NCBI GenBank assembly: GCA_964445305.1
Contig: CAYUKK010000047.1
Span: forward strand, 1-21,578
From: CAYUKK01 sp964445305
Lineage (GTDB): Bacteria; Acidobacteriota; Aminicenantia; Aminicenantales; UBA8522
Reading direction: 5' to 3'
DNA: 21,578 bases
Shown piece after piece: positions 1 to 7,280 of the stretch. Below the pieces are notes generated by a model. That model saw nothing but the letters and a program-made list of their open reading frames with translations, made no database searches and was not told where the DNA came from. The position numbers and the translations under genes are program-made. Each line of letters opens with the position of its first letter. Positions within the stretch are counted from its first letter, which is position 1.

Positions 1-65
1 CGACACGAGATTGCCTGAATTTGATTTTCGCCGCTCAAATTGGTAAATAGGAAAGCGGAAACTCG

Positions 66-1061
66 ATGAGCATCAAAGAAATCAAGCGGCTAACGGGATT
101 CTCCTATTCGACGATTTCGAGGGTTTTGAGCGGCAAGGCTGAGCAATTCCGGATTTCCAAAAAAACTTGCCGGGAAATCCTGAGGGCAGCAGAAAAGTTG
201 AACTATCGGCCCAACATGCTCGCCCGAAGTCTCCGGCTCCGGAAAACGATGACCATCGGCTTGATGGTGAGCGATATTCAGAATCCTTTCTTTGGCGAGC
301 TGGGGTCAAGAATTGAGCGGCTTCTCCGCGAGCATGGCTACAGCACTTTCCTGTGCAACACCAATGAGCTCCCTGAAAATGAAGAGTTTTACTTGAAAAT
401 TCTTAACGACCGCCGGGTCGATGGGATCATCGTCACACCTGTCCACACCACCGAATGGAGCTCTATAAAAACGCTGAGGAGGGAAACTCCCATTGTGCTC
501 ATCGACAGGGTTCTCTCAAGAACCAGATTGCCTTGGGTGACCAGTGAAAACACTGCCGCGGCCGAGCGTCTGACCGATGAATTGATCAACCTCGGCTATA
601 CCCGGATTGCTTTCTTGGGCGGTATCCCCGACACTTACATTAGCAAGGTGAGATACCAAGGGTACGAGAATGCTCTTCACAAAAGCGGAATCCAACTGGA
701 AAAAGACCTCATTCTTTTCAAGGGCTATTCTTCTGAAGCGGGTGAAGAAATGATGGACAGGGTGGGCAAAGCGAGGCCCGACCTGGAAGCTGTGTTTTGT
801 GTGAATAACCTCGTCTTCTTCGGCGCCGTGCGGGTGGCGCGGGAATACGAACAGAAACTGGGGCGCTCAATCATGATGGCCGGTTTTGACATCAGCCACT
901 ACGTCAACCTGTTCGAACGTCCGGTCATCAGCGCCGATCAGGATGTTGATGCTCTGGCCGGTGCCGCTGTCAACCTGCTCCTCAGCTTGATCAACAAAAA
1001 GAAGCTCGAAAAAACCCAGCTCATGCTTCCCATTGCGATCCACAAGCATCGATTGGGATAA
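66..1061 (+). CDS. LacI-family transcriptional regulator
   Basis: A 331-residue one-domain-pair repressor of the LacI/GalR family. The N-terminal helix-turn-helix spans about residues 2-48, with the recognition-helix region STISRVLSG (15-23), and is followed by the hinge-like NYRPNMLARSLR (46-57). A periplasmic-binding-protein-like effector domain begins at TIGLMVSDIQNPFF (63-76) and runs to the C-terminus. Length is normal for the family, and ATG 66 gives a complete HTH, so the start is probably correct; a purine-rich AGGAAAG lies about 10 bases upstream. Members bind palindromic operators and are released by a sugar or sugar-derived ligand. The next plus-strand gene is a sugar-isomerase-fold protein, so carbohydrate control is the natural inference. 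The ligand cannot be read from the sequence, and no clear LacI-type operator was identified. Confidence 0.93.
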   Translation: MSIKEIKRLTGFSYSTISRVLSGKAEQFRISKKTCREILRAAEKLNYRPNMLARSLRLRKTMTIGLMVSDIQNPFFGELGSRIERLLREHGYSTFLCNTNELPENEEFYLKILNDRRVDGIIVTPVHTTEWSSIKTLRRETPIVLIDRVLSRTRLPWVTSENTAAAERLTDELINLGYTRIAFLGGIPDTYISKVRYQGYENALHKSGIQLEKDLILFKGYSSEAGEEMMDRVGKARPDLEAVFCVNNLVFFGAVRVAREYEQKLGRSIMMAGFDISHYVNLFERPVISADQDVDALAGAAVNLLLSLINKKKLEKTQLMLPIAIHKHRLG

Positions 1062-1083
1062 AACCCCGTCCATGGGGAAGTGA

Positions 1084-1251
1084 ACGGAAAAAAATGTCCG
1101 TCAGCCCGAAGATTACATGGCTGGTCAAAAGGTCTCTGACTACGACTTCTATTCTTCTGACCTCCATGTTCAAGACCACTATCTGGGAAGCTTCAAGCTC
1201 ACGCCGGACAAACATACCCTGAGATTGGAGTGTGTGGGTAAGTCGGATTAA
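1084..1251 (+). pseudogene. Remnant resembling C-terminal end of a DUF2961-type protein
   Basis: Between the LacI gene and the next CDS, frame 1 is open from just after TGA 1081 to TAA 1249. It encodes about 55 residues. The tail includes DFYSSDLHVQDHYLGSFKL and HTLRLECVGKSD. This pattern (xLGxFxLxxGxHTLRLECVGK) is what I associate with the C-terminal beta-strands of DUF2961 (glycoside-hydrolase-associated) proteins, where it is normally followed by a YYLGLD-type ending. Here a stop cuts it short and there is no upstream catalytic region. It has no convincing Shine-Dalgarno sequence; the only ATG is internal (1117). I read it as debris of a lost sugar-active gene. The family assignment rests on memory of the motif, and a short genuine ORF cannot be excluded. 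Confidence 0.5.
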
Positions 1252-1280
1252 CAAGATTGTCCCAAAGAAAGGAGTCAGGC

Positions 1281-2735
1281 ATGAGACAAGAATTGAAACG
1301 GCGAGAATTCCTCCATCTGGCGGCAATGACGGGCACACTTTGCCTGAGCGGAACCGCGGTCTCTTCTCTTTGGGGAAGAGCCGAACCGCTCCCTTCTCAA
1401 CTCATCAGCCCCGGTTGCCGCCGGAGCAAGGTCAAGGTCGCTCGCTTCTACATGGGGAGTTCCCATGGACTCTGGCCAAAGCCCAAGTTGGATTTGGAAA
1501 AAGAGGTTTCTTTTTACCGGCAGGCCTTCAAAGAAATGGAAATCGAGTTGGCTGATGTCAATTTCTTTGTCGACGAGCTCATCACCGCCCCCGCACAAAT
1601 CTCCGCGCTCAAGGAGAGGCTAAGAGAGGCGGATGGAATCCTGGCCATCCATCTCAACATCGGCATTTCAGACATCCTCAAAGAAATTTTGAGTGCCGGC
1701 CGACCGACGATCGTCTTTGCCATCCCTTACTCCGGACACGAGTGGGTCCATTTTGGCGAGCTGCGCCGCCAGCCCCTGGGCACAAGAATGGACTGCCTGC
1801 TCACCTCCGACCTCGGGCAATTGGCGGTCGCGGTCAGGCCTTTCCGGGCCATCCATCACCTCCGTGAAGCCAAGATTCTTAACCTAACGACTGAGGATTT
1901 CTCTGAATTTGCGGCCAAAGCCAAGGCCAGGTTCGGGACCGAGATAAAAGCCGTCTCCCTTGACCACATGATTTCCTTCTACAACCGCGTCTCGGACAAA
2001 GATGCTCGAGCTGAAGCTGATCGCTGGATCAACGGTGCCGCCCAGATTGTCGAGCCAACTCGAGAAGACATCCTCAAGTCCTGCAAACTGGCCCTGGCCA
2101 TGGAGAAACTCCTGGACGAGGAGGATGCCACGGTCATGACGGTCGATTGCTACGGCACCATGTGGGATCGAACCATCAAACTGCCTGCCTATCCGTGTCT
2201 CGGCTTTGCCCGTCTCAATAACATGGGGCTGGGCGGGATATGCGAATCCGACCTCCACTCGGCCCTGGTCCATATTCTTTTCCAGGGGCTGGTCGGAAGG
2301 CCAGGCTTCATAAGCGACCCGACAATCGATGAATCAAAGGGAACAATCTTATTGGCTCACTGCCTGGGCACCCCAAAGATGGCTGGGCTGGAAAAGCCGG
2401 CTGCTCCTTATAAAATCCGCACGGTCATGGAGCGTCAGGAAGGCGTCGTTCCCCAGGTGGAGATGCGTATCGGCGAGAAGGTCACTCAGGCCATCCTCGT
2501 GGATATGGATACCATGCGCTATTTCACAGGAAAAATCATCGCCGCGCCCGTCGGGATTGAGGTCGACCGTGGCTGTCGAACGAAAATCGAAGTTCAAGTC
2601 GACGGCGATATTACAGCCCTCTGGAGAAACTGGGCTGGCGGGCTTCACCGCCAGACCGTTTACGGAGATATCACCAGGGAGTTAGCGTTCTTCTGCCGTC
2701 TCATGGATATCAAGTTGGTCGACGAGGCTGCCTGA
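1281..2735 (+). CDS. Tat-exported L-fucose/L-arabinose isomerase-fold protein
   Basis: A 484-residue protein. The start is set at ATG 1281 because GGAG (1271-1274) sits six bases upstream; a TTG at 1257 would add eight residues but lacks this site. The N-terminus has a twin-arginine signal (KRREFL, residues 6-11, then a hydrophobic stretch to about 30), implying folded export. The body matches the fucose isomerase C-terminal fold: GGICESDLHSAL (318-329), GRPGFISDPTID (339-350), LLAHCLGT (357-364) and GGLHRQTVYGD (453-463). E322 and D346 are 24 residues apart, the same spacing as catalytic Glu337/Asp361 of E. coli FucI, and H456 is a candidate for the third ligand. Cytosolic isomerases have no Tat signal, so this may be an extracytoplasmic oxidoreductase or isomerase relative of unknown substrate. 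Confidence 0.8.
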   Translation: MRQELKRREFLHLAAMTGTLCLSGTAVSSLWGRAEPLPSQLISPGCRRSKVKVARFYMGSSHGLWPKPKLDLEKEVSFYRQAFKEMEIELADVNFFVDELITAPAQISALKERLREADGILAIHLNIGISDILKEILSAGRPTIVFAIPYSGHEWVHFGELRRQPLGTRMDCLLTSDLGQLAVAVRPFRAIHHLREAKILNLTTEDFSEFAAKAKARFGTEIKAVSLDHMISFYNRVSDKDARAEADRWINGAAQIVEPTREDILKSCKLALAMEKLLDEEDATVMTVDCYGTMWDRTIKLPAYPCLGFARLNNMGLGGICESDLHSALVHILFQGLVGRPGFISDPTIDESKGTILLAHCLGTPKMAGLEKPAAPYKIRTVMERQEGVVPQVEMRIGEKVTQAILVDMDTMRYFTGKIIAAPVGIEVDRGCRTKIEVQVDGDITALWRNWAGGLHRQTVYGDITRELAFFCRLMDIKLVDEAA

Positions 2736-2759
2736 GCCGGCGGCTAATCCTCGCTCAGG
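2731..2759. terminator. Inverted repeat across convergent stop codons
   Basis: CCTGAGC (2731-2737) and GCTCAGG (2753-2759) form a perfect 7-bp stem around a 15-base loop. The loop contains a second small dyad, with AGCCG/CGGCT at 2735-2745. The plus-strand stop TGA (2733-2735) lies in the stem and the minus-strand pdxA stop (2744-2746) in the loop. Only 8 bases separate the two convergent genes, so this could act as a bidirectional stop. There is no T-tract on either side, so intrinsic termination is uncertain. Confidence 0.3.
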
Positions 2760-3718
2760 GCTACGGCAAGCTTCAAGGCTTCGATGAAGCTGCGGGGCGA
2801 GGCCGCTTTTTGGCCGACGATATCAAACGCAGTCCCGTGGTCTGGGGAGGTGCGAACAAAGGGAAGGCCCAAGCTCACATTCACTCCCGTCTGGTGCGCC
2901 TCAAGTTTGAATGGAATCAGCCCCTGGTCGTGATAGAGAGCGATGACCATCTTGTTCTCTTCGCCCAGCGCCTTGCGGAAGACCACATCTGCTGCCAGGG
3001 GACCACTGATCGAAAGACCGAGCTTTTGCGCATCCTGGATGGCCGGGATAATCTCGTCGACTTCCTCGCGGCCGAGCAATCCATCCTCGCCAGCGTGGGG
3101 ATTGAGCCCGGCCACGAGTAATTCCAGCCCGGCTGGGCGAATTTTCTCCAGGCTCTGGTGAAGGATCAGGAAAAAGCGGAGCAAATTTTTCCGGCGCACC
3201 TTTTTCAGGGCATCCCTCAGGGAAAGATGGTGACTGAGTAAGGCAACTTTGAGCTTTCGCGACCAGAAGGCCATGATGGCATCGGGATAAAAGTGGCTGA
3301 GGTAGTCCGTATGGCCTCTCCATCGCAGGCCGGCAAGATCCCAGGATTTCTTGGAGATGGGGGCCGTGATGATGGCCTGGAGATGTCCCCTCTTGGCCTC
3401 GGCCAAGGCCGCTTCAAAAAAGCGAAACGAGGCCAGCCCATTGGCCGCACCGGGAGCACCCCTCACGTAGCCTCGCGAGGGCACCTCCACCTCCCGAAGA
3501 GAAAGAGAACTCTCAGCTGATTCCAGGCCAGGATGCCAGGGACGGAGGGAGAGAGAGACTCCCAAATTCTTTTCTTCCTGACGAATCAAGCGCGGCGAGC
3601 CGAAAATCACGTAGCTGGCGCGGGGTAAGGTGTAGCGGCCGGAAAAAGTTTTGAGGACGATTTCAGGCCCGATCCCGCCGGGATCGCCGAGAGTGATCCC
3701 AATCCGTGGCAGGCTCAT
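2744..3718 (-). CDS. pdxA: 4-hydroxythreonine-4-phosphate dehydrogenase
   Basis: PdxA, 324 residues, the family's usual length. It oxidises 4-phosphohydroxy-L-threonine with NAD(P)+ in the DXP-dependent pyridoxal phosphate pathway, in the cytosol. Visible motifs are GDPGGIGPEI (11-20), TAPISK (118-123), GHTDY (135-139), NPHAGEDGLLGREE (206-219), GPLAADVVF (239-247), YHDQGLIPFK (262-271) and SPDHGTAFDI (291-300). Candidate metal-binding histidines are H163, H208 and H263, with the same spacing as H166/H211/H266 of the E. coli enzyme. The start ATG (3718-3716) overlaps the upstream Hfq-like stop as ATGA and no good Shine-Dalgarno precedes it, so translational coupling is likely. All recognised catalytic motifs are intact. 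Confidence 0.97.
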   Translation of the reverse strand: MSLPRIGITLGDPGGIGPEIVLKTFSGRYTLPRASYVIFGSPRLIRQEEKNLGVSLSLRPWHPGLESAESSLSLREVEVPSRGYVRGAPGAANGLASFRFFEAALAEAKRGHLQAIITAPISKKSWDLAGLRWRGHTDYLSHFYPDAIMAFWSRKLKVALLSHHLSLRDALKKVRRKNLLRFFLILHQSLEKIRPAGLELLVAGLNPHAGEDGLLGREEVDEIIPAIQDAQKLGLSISGPLAADVVFRKALGEENKMVIALYHDQGLIPFKLEAHQTGVNVSLGLPFVRTSPDHGTAFDIVGQKAASPRSFIEALKLAVALSED

Positions 3719-4041
3719 TTCGGCTTCTTTTTTGTCTCTTCCCCCTCTTTCTTGTCTTCCACCTTATAGAGGTACTTGATGTTGCTCTTGTAGACCAATA
3801 GGTTGGGCGCCCCTTCTCTGTTTAGCTTGAAGCAATTTCGGTCATACCACTCGATGTAGCCCTCGACGACTTCGCCGTCAGCCATGGCCACTGCCATCCG
3901 CGTCTTCTTGTTCATTTGCTTGAGAAAATAGTAGTTCTCGGCGTGGGTCTCATAAGGCGGGTGGGCTTTCTTCTTGGCTGCCTCCCGGTTCCTTTCCTCC
4001 CTGATCTCGGCCAGGTTGGGCCGGATAAGCTTCCTGTTCAT
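3715..4041 (-). CDS. hfq: Hfq-like Sm-fold RNA chaperone with N-terminal extension
   Basis: A 108-residue basic protein. Residues 34-93 read as an Hfq-type Sm fold. The Sm1-like segment is DGEVVEGYIEWYDRNCFKL (55-73), comparable to the NGxxxxGxIxxFDxFxxxL pattern of Hfq. The Sm2-like segment is LLVYKSNIKYL (81-91), comparable to MVYKHAISTV. The hallmark YKH is YKS here (84-86). It also has a 33-residue charged N-terminal extension and a lysine/glutamate-rich tail, whereas classical Hfq starts almost directly with the fold. Such proteins bind small RNAs and mRNAs as hexameric rings; whether this one does is inference. A GGTGGAG site precedes ATG 4041 and a promoter lies upstream. The stop overlaps the pdxA start by four bases, so the two are one operon. 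Confidence 0.75.
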   Translation of the reverse strand: MNRKLIRPNLAEIREERNREAAKKKAHPPYETHAENYYFLKQMNKKTRMAVAMADGEVVEGYIEWYDRNCFKLNREGAPNLLVYKSNIKYLYKVEDKKEGEETKKKPK

Positions 4042-4086
4042 CGGATATCTCCACCTGTGGAATCGTTTTTGCGGTATTTACCATTC

Positions 4087-4115
4087 ATATTATCATGTTT
4101 TGAGGAGGACTGCAA
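4087..4115 (-). promoter_or_regulatory. Sigma-70-type promoter for the hfq-like/pdxA operon
   Basis: On the minus strand TTGCAG (4115-4110) is followed after 17 bases by TAATAT (4092-4087). Both are close to the -35 and -10 consensus at the ideal spacing. It would give a leader of roughly 40 bases ending in the GGTGGAG site before ATG 4041. The rest of the 4042-4204 gap shows no gene. Confidence 0.55.
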
Positions 4116-4204
4116 TAGTCAGGTGGGGAAATGGCTGCCTTCTCAGCTCAACTTTTGAAATTGGAACGCTGCCATGACCACCAGTTTCTTCGGGGGTCAC
4201 CTGG

Positions 4205-4876
4205 CTACCCTCGTTTTTGGCTCAAAAAAGGCTTGAGATGGTCATGCCAGTTGCGCGCCAGGAGCATGTATCCCTCGCTGGTCGGGTGGATATCAGGCAG
4301 GAGGTGCGGATTCTCGACGAACAGGGAATAATTATCGACGAGCTTGAGCCCTCGGTCAGCCGCAATTCGCCTGATAATGGGGTTAATCTCTTCCATCACC
4401 CTCGCCGCCGACTCGGGCACAAAAGGCGGGGAAGGGTTCTCCGGAAGTGGCGGAATAGTGGCCAGCAGGATGCTCGGTTTCTTTCCTTGGCGGTTCGACA
4501 TTCCCTCGAAAATGGCGACGATTTGTCTCATCGTCCGGTCAAACTCAGACGCGGAAGTAAAATCACTGTCCGCCCGGACATCGTTGGTTCCGAGTTGGAG
4601 GAGAATAAAATCCGGCCGGAGCCGGGCAAGCTCTTTCTCCGCCTTTCTCAGGAATGCCAAGTATTCCCTGGAATTATTCCCCTTCCGGCCATAATTGTGC
4701 ACCTGGACACGATAGCCTTCCTGATTGAGGAGACGGCGCAGGTGGCGCGGGTATTCCGCTTCAGTGATGCTGTCCCCGGCACAGATAATGATAATTCCCC
4801 GGGATGAGGAAGAACAAACAACAAAAAACTTCAAGAGAAGGGCAAAGACGGCCAGGCCACGCCCAAAAGTCTTCAC
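4205..4876 (-). CDS. Exported SGNH/GDSL-family hydrolase
   Basis: A 223-residue esterase/lipase-like protein of the SGNH superfamily. The blocks are visible: GDSIT (34-38, nucleophile Ser36), the block II glycine in NYGRKGNN (61-68), GTND (96-99) and DIHP (195-198, giving Asp195 and His197). The N-terminus is hydrophobic (residues 8-20) followed by Cys21, so it is exported; FVVC is a poor lipobox, so lipoprotein status is doubtful. The start is GTG (4876-4874), supported by AGGAAGGAGG ending ten bases upstream. Members deacylate sugars, lipids or peptidoglycan; the substrate cannot be told. It lies 74 bases downstream of the DUF5916 gene on the same strand and may be co-transcribed with it. 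Confidence 0.88.
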   Translation of the reverse strand: MKTFGRGLAVFALLLKFFVVCSSSSRGIIIICAGDSITEAEYPRHLRRLLNQEGYRVQVHNYGRKGNNSREYLAFLRKAEKELARLRPDFILLQLGTNDVRADSDFTSASEFDRTMRQIVAIFEGMSNRQGKKPSILLATIPPLPENPSPPFVPESAARVMEEINPIIRRIAADRGLKLVDNYSLFVENPHLLPDIHPTSEGYMLLARNWHDHLKPFLSQKRG

Positions 4877-4950
4877 TGCGACGGCGCCTCCTTCCTCATC
4901 GGCGCTGATGACTCAAGCCCAACCCTTCATCCCCAGAACGTCTTCTCGGA

Positions 4951-7191
4951 CTAAACACGCCACCAGTAGGAAAACTTGATAAAGTAATAGCGACCGGTAC
5001 CCCGGAAGATGCCTTTTTCATCTTTCTCCTGGTTATCATCAACTCCGAGGTAGAAGACCGTTCCCGGCCTGTATTCCCAGGAAAGAAGAAAGCTCAGGTA
5101 AAGCTTTTTATAATAATCATTATAATCGGTGATGATTCTCACGGAGAGCGGACGGGAAAGCTGATAGTGAAGGCGCTGCGAAAGAATGTTGATTCGATAG
5201 ATGACATCACCTCCTCTTTCTCGGGTGAAAACATTGTTCTCGAAATTATAGGATAGGTTCAAGTTGGAAAAAGGACGAAGCGTGGCGCTGACATTCACTG
5301 CGCGCTTGTACCCAAGATAAGGTTCTTCGCTGTAATAAATTCCGTCGCCGAAGGAGTAACGGATATTCCCGCTCAGCCAGGAAAATGGCTCGGAGCCTAT
5401 TCCTGTTCGGACTTGTTGCTGGTAAAAATTGACACCGTTATACCTTTCCAGGCCGGAAGTGTAATTCAACCACATAAAAGTCTGGCGCCAGCCGCTGAGA
5501 AAGACGGAGGCCGAGTATTCATCGTCTGTCAGCGTATCGCTGAAATCATAAATACGGCGATACTCGAGCGAGGGCCGGATGAAGACGACGAGCGCGTTCT
5601 GGGGGAGGAAGGAGTAAGCAGCTCGGGCATTGAAGAAGCGGATATCCTTGCGCCGGAAGTAGCCAACAGAAGACTCAAAATCAGGGGGTATGCTCAGGTA
5701 CTCGGCCGAAAGCTGCCAGTGTCTGGAGTTATGATTGAGGTTGACCAGGTAAGCAGGCACAAAACCCGTCTTTTCCTTCTTTGTTTTCGTCATTGACCCA
5801 ACCGCTTGGAACGTCAGTCGGTTATACTCGAGAAACTTGAGGTGGCCGTCAACACCGGCCAGGCGGTTGAACTGTCCGGTTAAACCTCCTGACGAGCTTC
5901 CAGTGTCCTTGCCTAAGGCAATGAACCCCAGGTAGGATTCGGTAAAAACGTCTTTTTTCAGGCGGAAAACGTTGACGAGGGCCCGATACGATGGCTCCTC
6001 GGCTTCTTCCTCCTCTTCTTCTTCATCCTCGTCTTCTTCTTCATAAACCCTGATTTCTGGTGAATGCTCATCGAGGACGCTCAGCCAGCCGAGGGTAAAG
6101 CCTTTGGTCTTGCCGGTGAGCTTGATTCCTCCCTGCGGCTCGAAGATTTTTCGCGTATAAACGAGCTCGAATGGGGTGTCGAAATAGTCTTTGCCCTCGA
6201 CAAAAAAAGGCCTCTTTTCAGGGTAGTAAAGGGCGTAGCGCTGGTTGACATCCACCTGGGGCATGTCCGCTTCCACCTGGCTAAAATCCGGGTTTATGGT
6301 GGAATTGAAAGTGATATCGGAGGTGAGATCCCATTTTAGGTTCAGCCCTGGCTGGGGCTTGAACTTTTGGCCAGACTCTTGAAGGGCGGCGACCACAGGC
6401 ATGATTTCGACGTTTCTTCCTTCCTGGACGGCGGCCTGGATTTCGAGCATTCCGACCTGCACCAAGAACCCGTTGACGTTGCGGGAATGGGCCGGCCAGT
6501 AGATTTCCTCGTTCTTCCGCCTGATCGTCCGCATGATCTTGATTCCCCATTTCTGGGAAGGAGAATTGGGAAAACGGAGGCTTTTAAAGGGAATAGCCAT
6601 TTCGATAATGTAGCCCTTTTCGTCCAGGCTGGCATCCGCCAGAAAAAAAGTGTCCCAGCTTCGGTCAAACCTCTCGAACCCCATCTGACCCCCGCCCCCT
6701 CCGCCTCCCGGTCCTCGACGGCGACGACCGCCGGACTCGGTGAAGACACCGTCTGTCTGGACACCGCAGGGGTTCACCTGGAAAACAAAAGCCCTTTTCC
6801 TGTCATTGAAGGTATCGAGAAAAACTGTGACTTCGTCATCTCCTTCGGCCTTGTCCCGCTGGGCTAAACAGGCCCGGATGGCTTTGGGGTTGGAGTCAAA
6901 GCAGCGGAAAGCAAGATAGAGATGGTCATCATCATGGCCGAAATAGGCAATTGTCTTTTCCGAGGGAGCGGCTCCTTCCTGCGGCTCGAATTGAACAAAA
7001 TCAGAAATAACGGCGCCGTTTTCCCAAAGCGGATTCTCCAGATTCCCGTCAATCTTCGGCTGGGCAGAAAACTTCGGGACAACAACAGTGGGAAGGTCTT
7101 CAGGGCCTTTGGATTTGCTAAAAGCAAAGGAAAAGAAAAGGAGGGTCAGAAAGGTAAAGAAGAGAGGAAATTGAACTCGATCAACTTTCAT
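4951..7191 (-). CDS. DUF5916-type outer-membrane barrel with CBM9-like N-terminal domain
   Basis: A 746-residue protein with a signal peptide (hydrophobic residues 9-24). Residues about 45-230 look like the carbohydrate-binding family 9-like beta-sandwich: IDGNLENPLWENG (47-59), then DDEVTVFLDTFNDRKRAFVFQ (split here as DDEVTVF and DTFNDRKRAFVFQ). The DUF5916 hallmark follows: INPDFSQVEAD (299-309), NQRYALYYPEKRPFFVEG (316-333). The rest alternates aromatic strands and ends in FSYWWRV, typical of an outer-membrane barrel terminus. Two low-complexity loops stand out: arginine/glycine-rich 156-168 and an almost purely acidic run at 383-399. The Shine-Dalgarno sequence is weak. The gene lies 89 bases after the TolC-like gene. 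Function is unknown; some members sit beside polymer-degradation genes, so surface glycan handling is only a guess. Confidence 0.87.
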   Translation of the reverse strand: MKVDRVQFPLFFTFLTLLFFSFAFSKSKGPEDLPTVVVPKFSAQPKIDGNLENPLWENGAVISDFVQFEPQEGAAPSEKTIAYFGHDDDHLYLAFRCFDSNPKAIRACLAQRDKAEGDDEVTVFLDTFNDRKRAFVFQVNPCGVQTDGVFTESGGRRRRGPGGGGGGGQMGFERFDRSWDTFFLADASLDEKGYIIEMAIPFKSLRFPNSPSQKWGIKIMRTIRRKNEEIYWPAHSRNVNGFLVQVGMLEIQAAVQEGRNVEIMPVVAALQESGQKFKPQPGLNLKWDLTSDITFNSTINPDFSQVEADMPQVDVNQRYALYYPEKRPFFVEGKDYFDTPFELVYTRKIFEPQGGIKLTGKTKGFTLGWLSVLDEHSPEIRVYEEEDEDEEEEEEEAEEPSYRALVNVFRLKKDVFTESYLGFIALGKDTGSSSGGLTGQFNRLAGVDGHLKFLEYNRLTFQAVGSMTKTKKEKTGFVPAYLVNLNHNSRHWQLSAEYLSIPPDFESSVGYFRRKDIRFFNARAAYSFLPQNALVVFIRPSLEYRRIYDFSDTLTDDEYSASVFLSGWRQTFMWLNYTSGLERYNGVNFYQQQVRTGIGSEPFSWLSGNIRYSFGDGIYYSEEPYLGYKRAVNVSATLRPFSNLNLSYNFENNVFTRERGGDVIYRINILSQRLHYQLSRPLSVRIITDYNDYYKKLYLSFLLSWEYRPGTVFYLGVDDNQEKDEKGIFRGTGRYYFIKFSYWWRV

Positions 7192-7280
7192 CTCGCGGCT
7201 TTCTATTCTAAATGAAACGAGCGTATTTTAGAAGAATGTGCGTTGGCCTCCCCTCGGGAGAACATCGGAAGCGATTCGCC

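Noticed and set aside
44..49. TTGATT-N17-TAAATA as a promoter for the LacI gene
   Set aside because: The -10 is poor and the transcript would start within or after the likely ribosome site.
4217..4807. A 196-residue plus-strand frame opposite the SGNH hydrolase
   Set aside because: The minus strand has all SGNH blocks, a ribosome site and a signal peptide; the plus frame has no family signal.
7205..7233. TAGAAT as a -10 and a 7-bp inverted repeat (TTCTAAA/TTTAGAA) before the DUF5916 gene
   Set aside because: No -35 is present, the implied leader would be too short to hold a ribosome site, and the AT-rich repeat is easily due to chance.
7248..7260. A CTCCC/GGGAG hairpin after the TolC-like gene
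   Set aside because: The stem is only 5 bp and no T-run follows on the minus strand, so it is not a convincing terminator.
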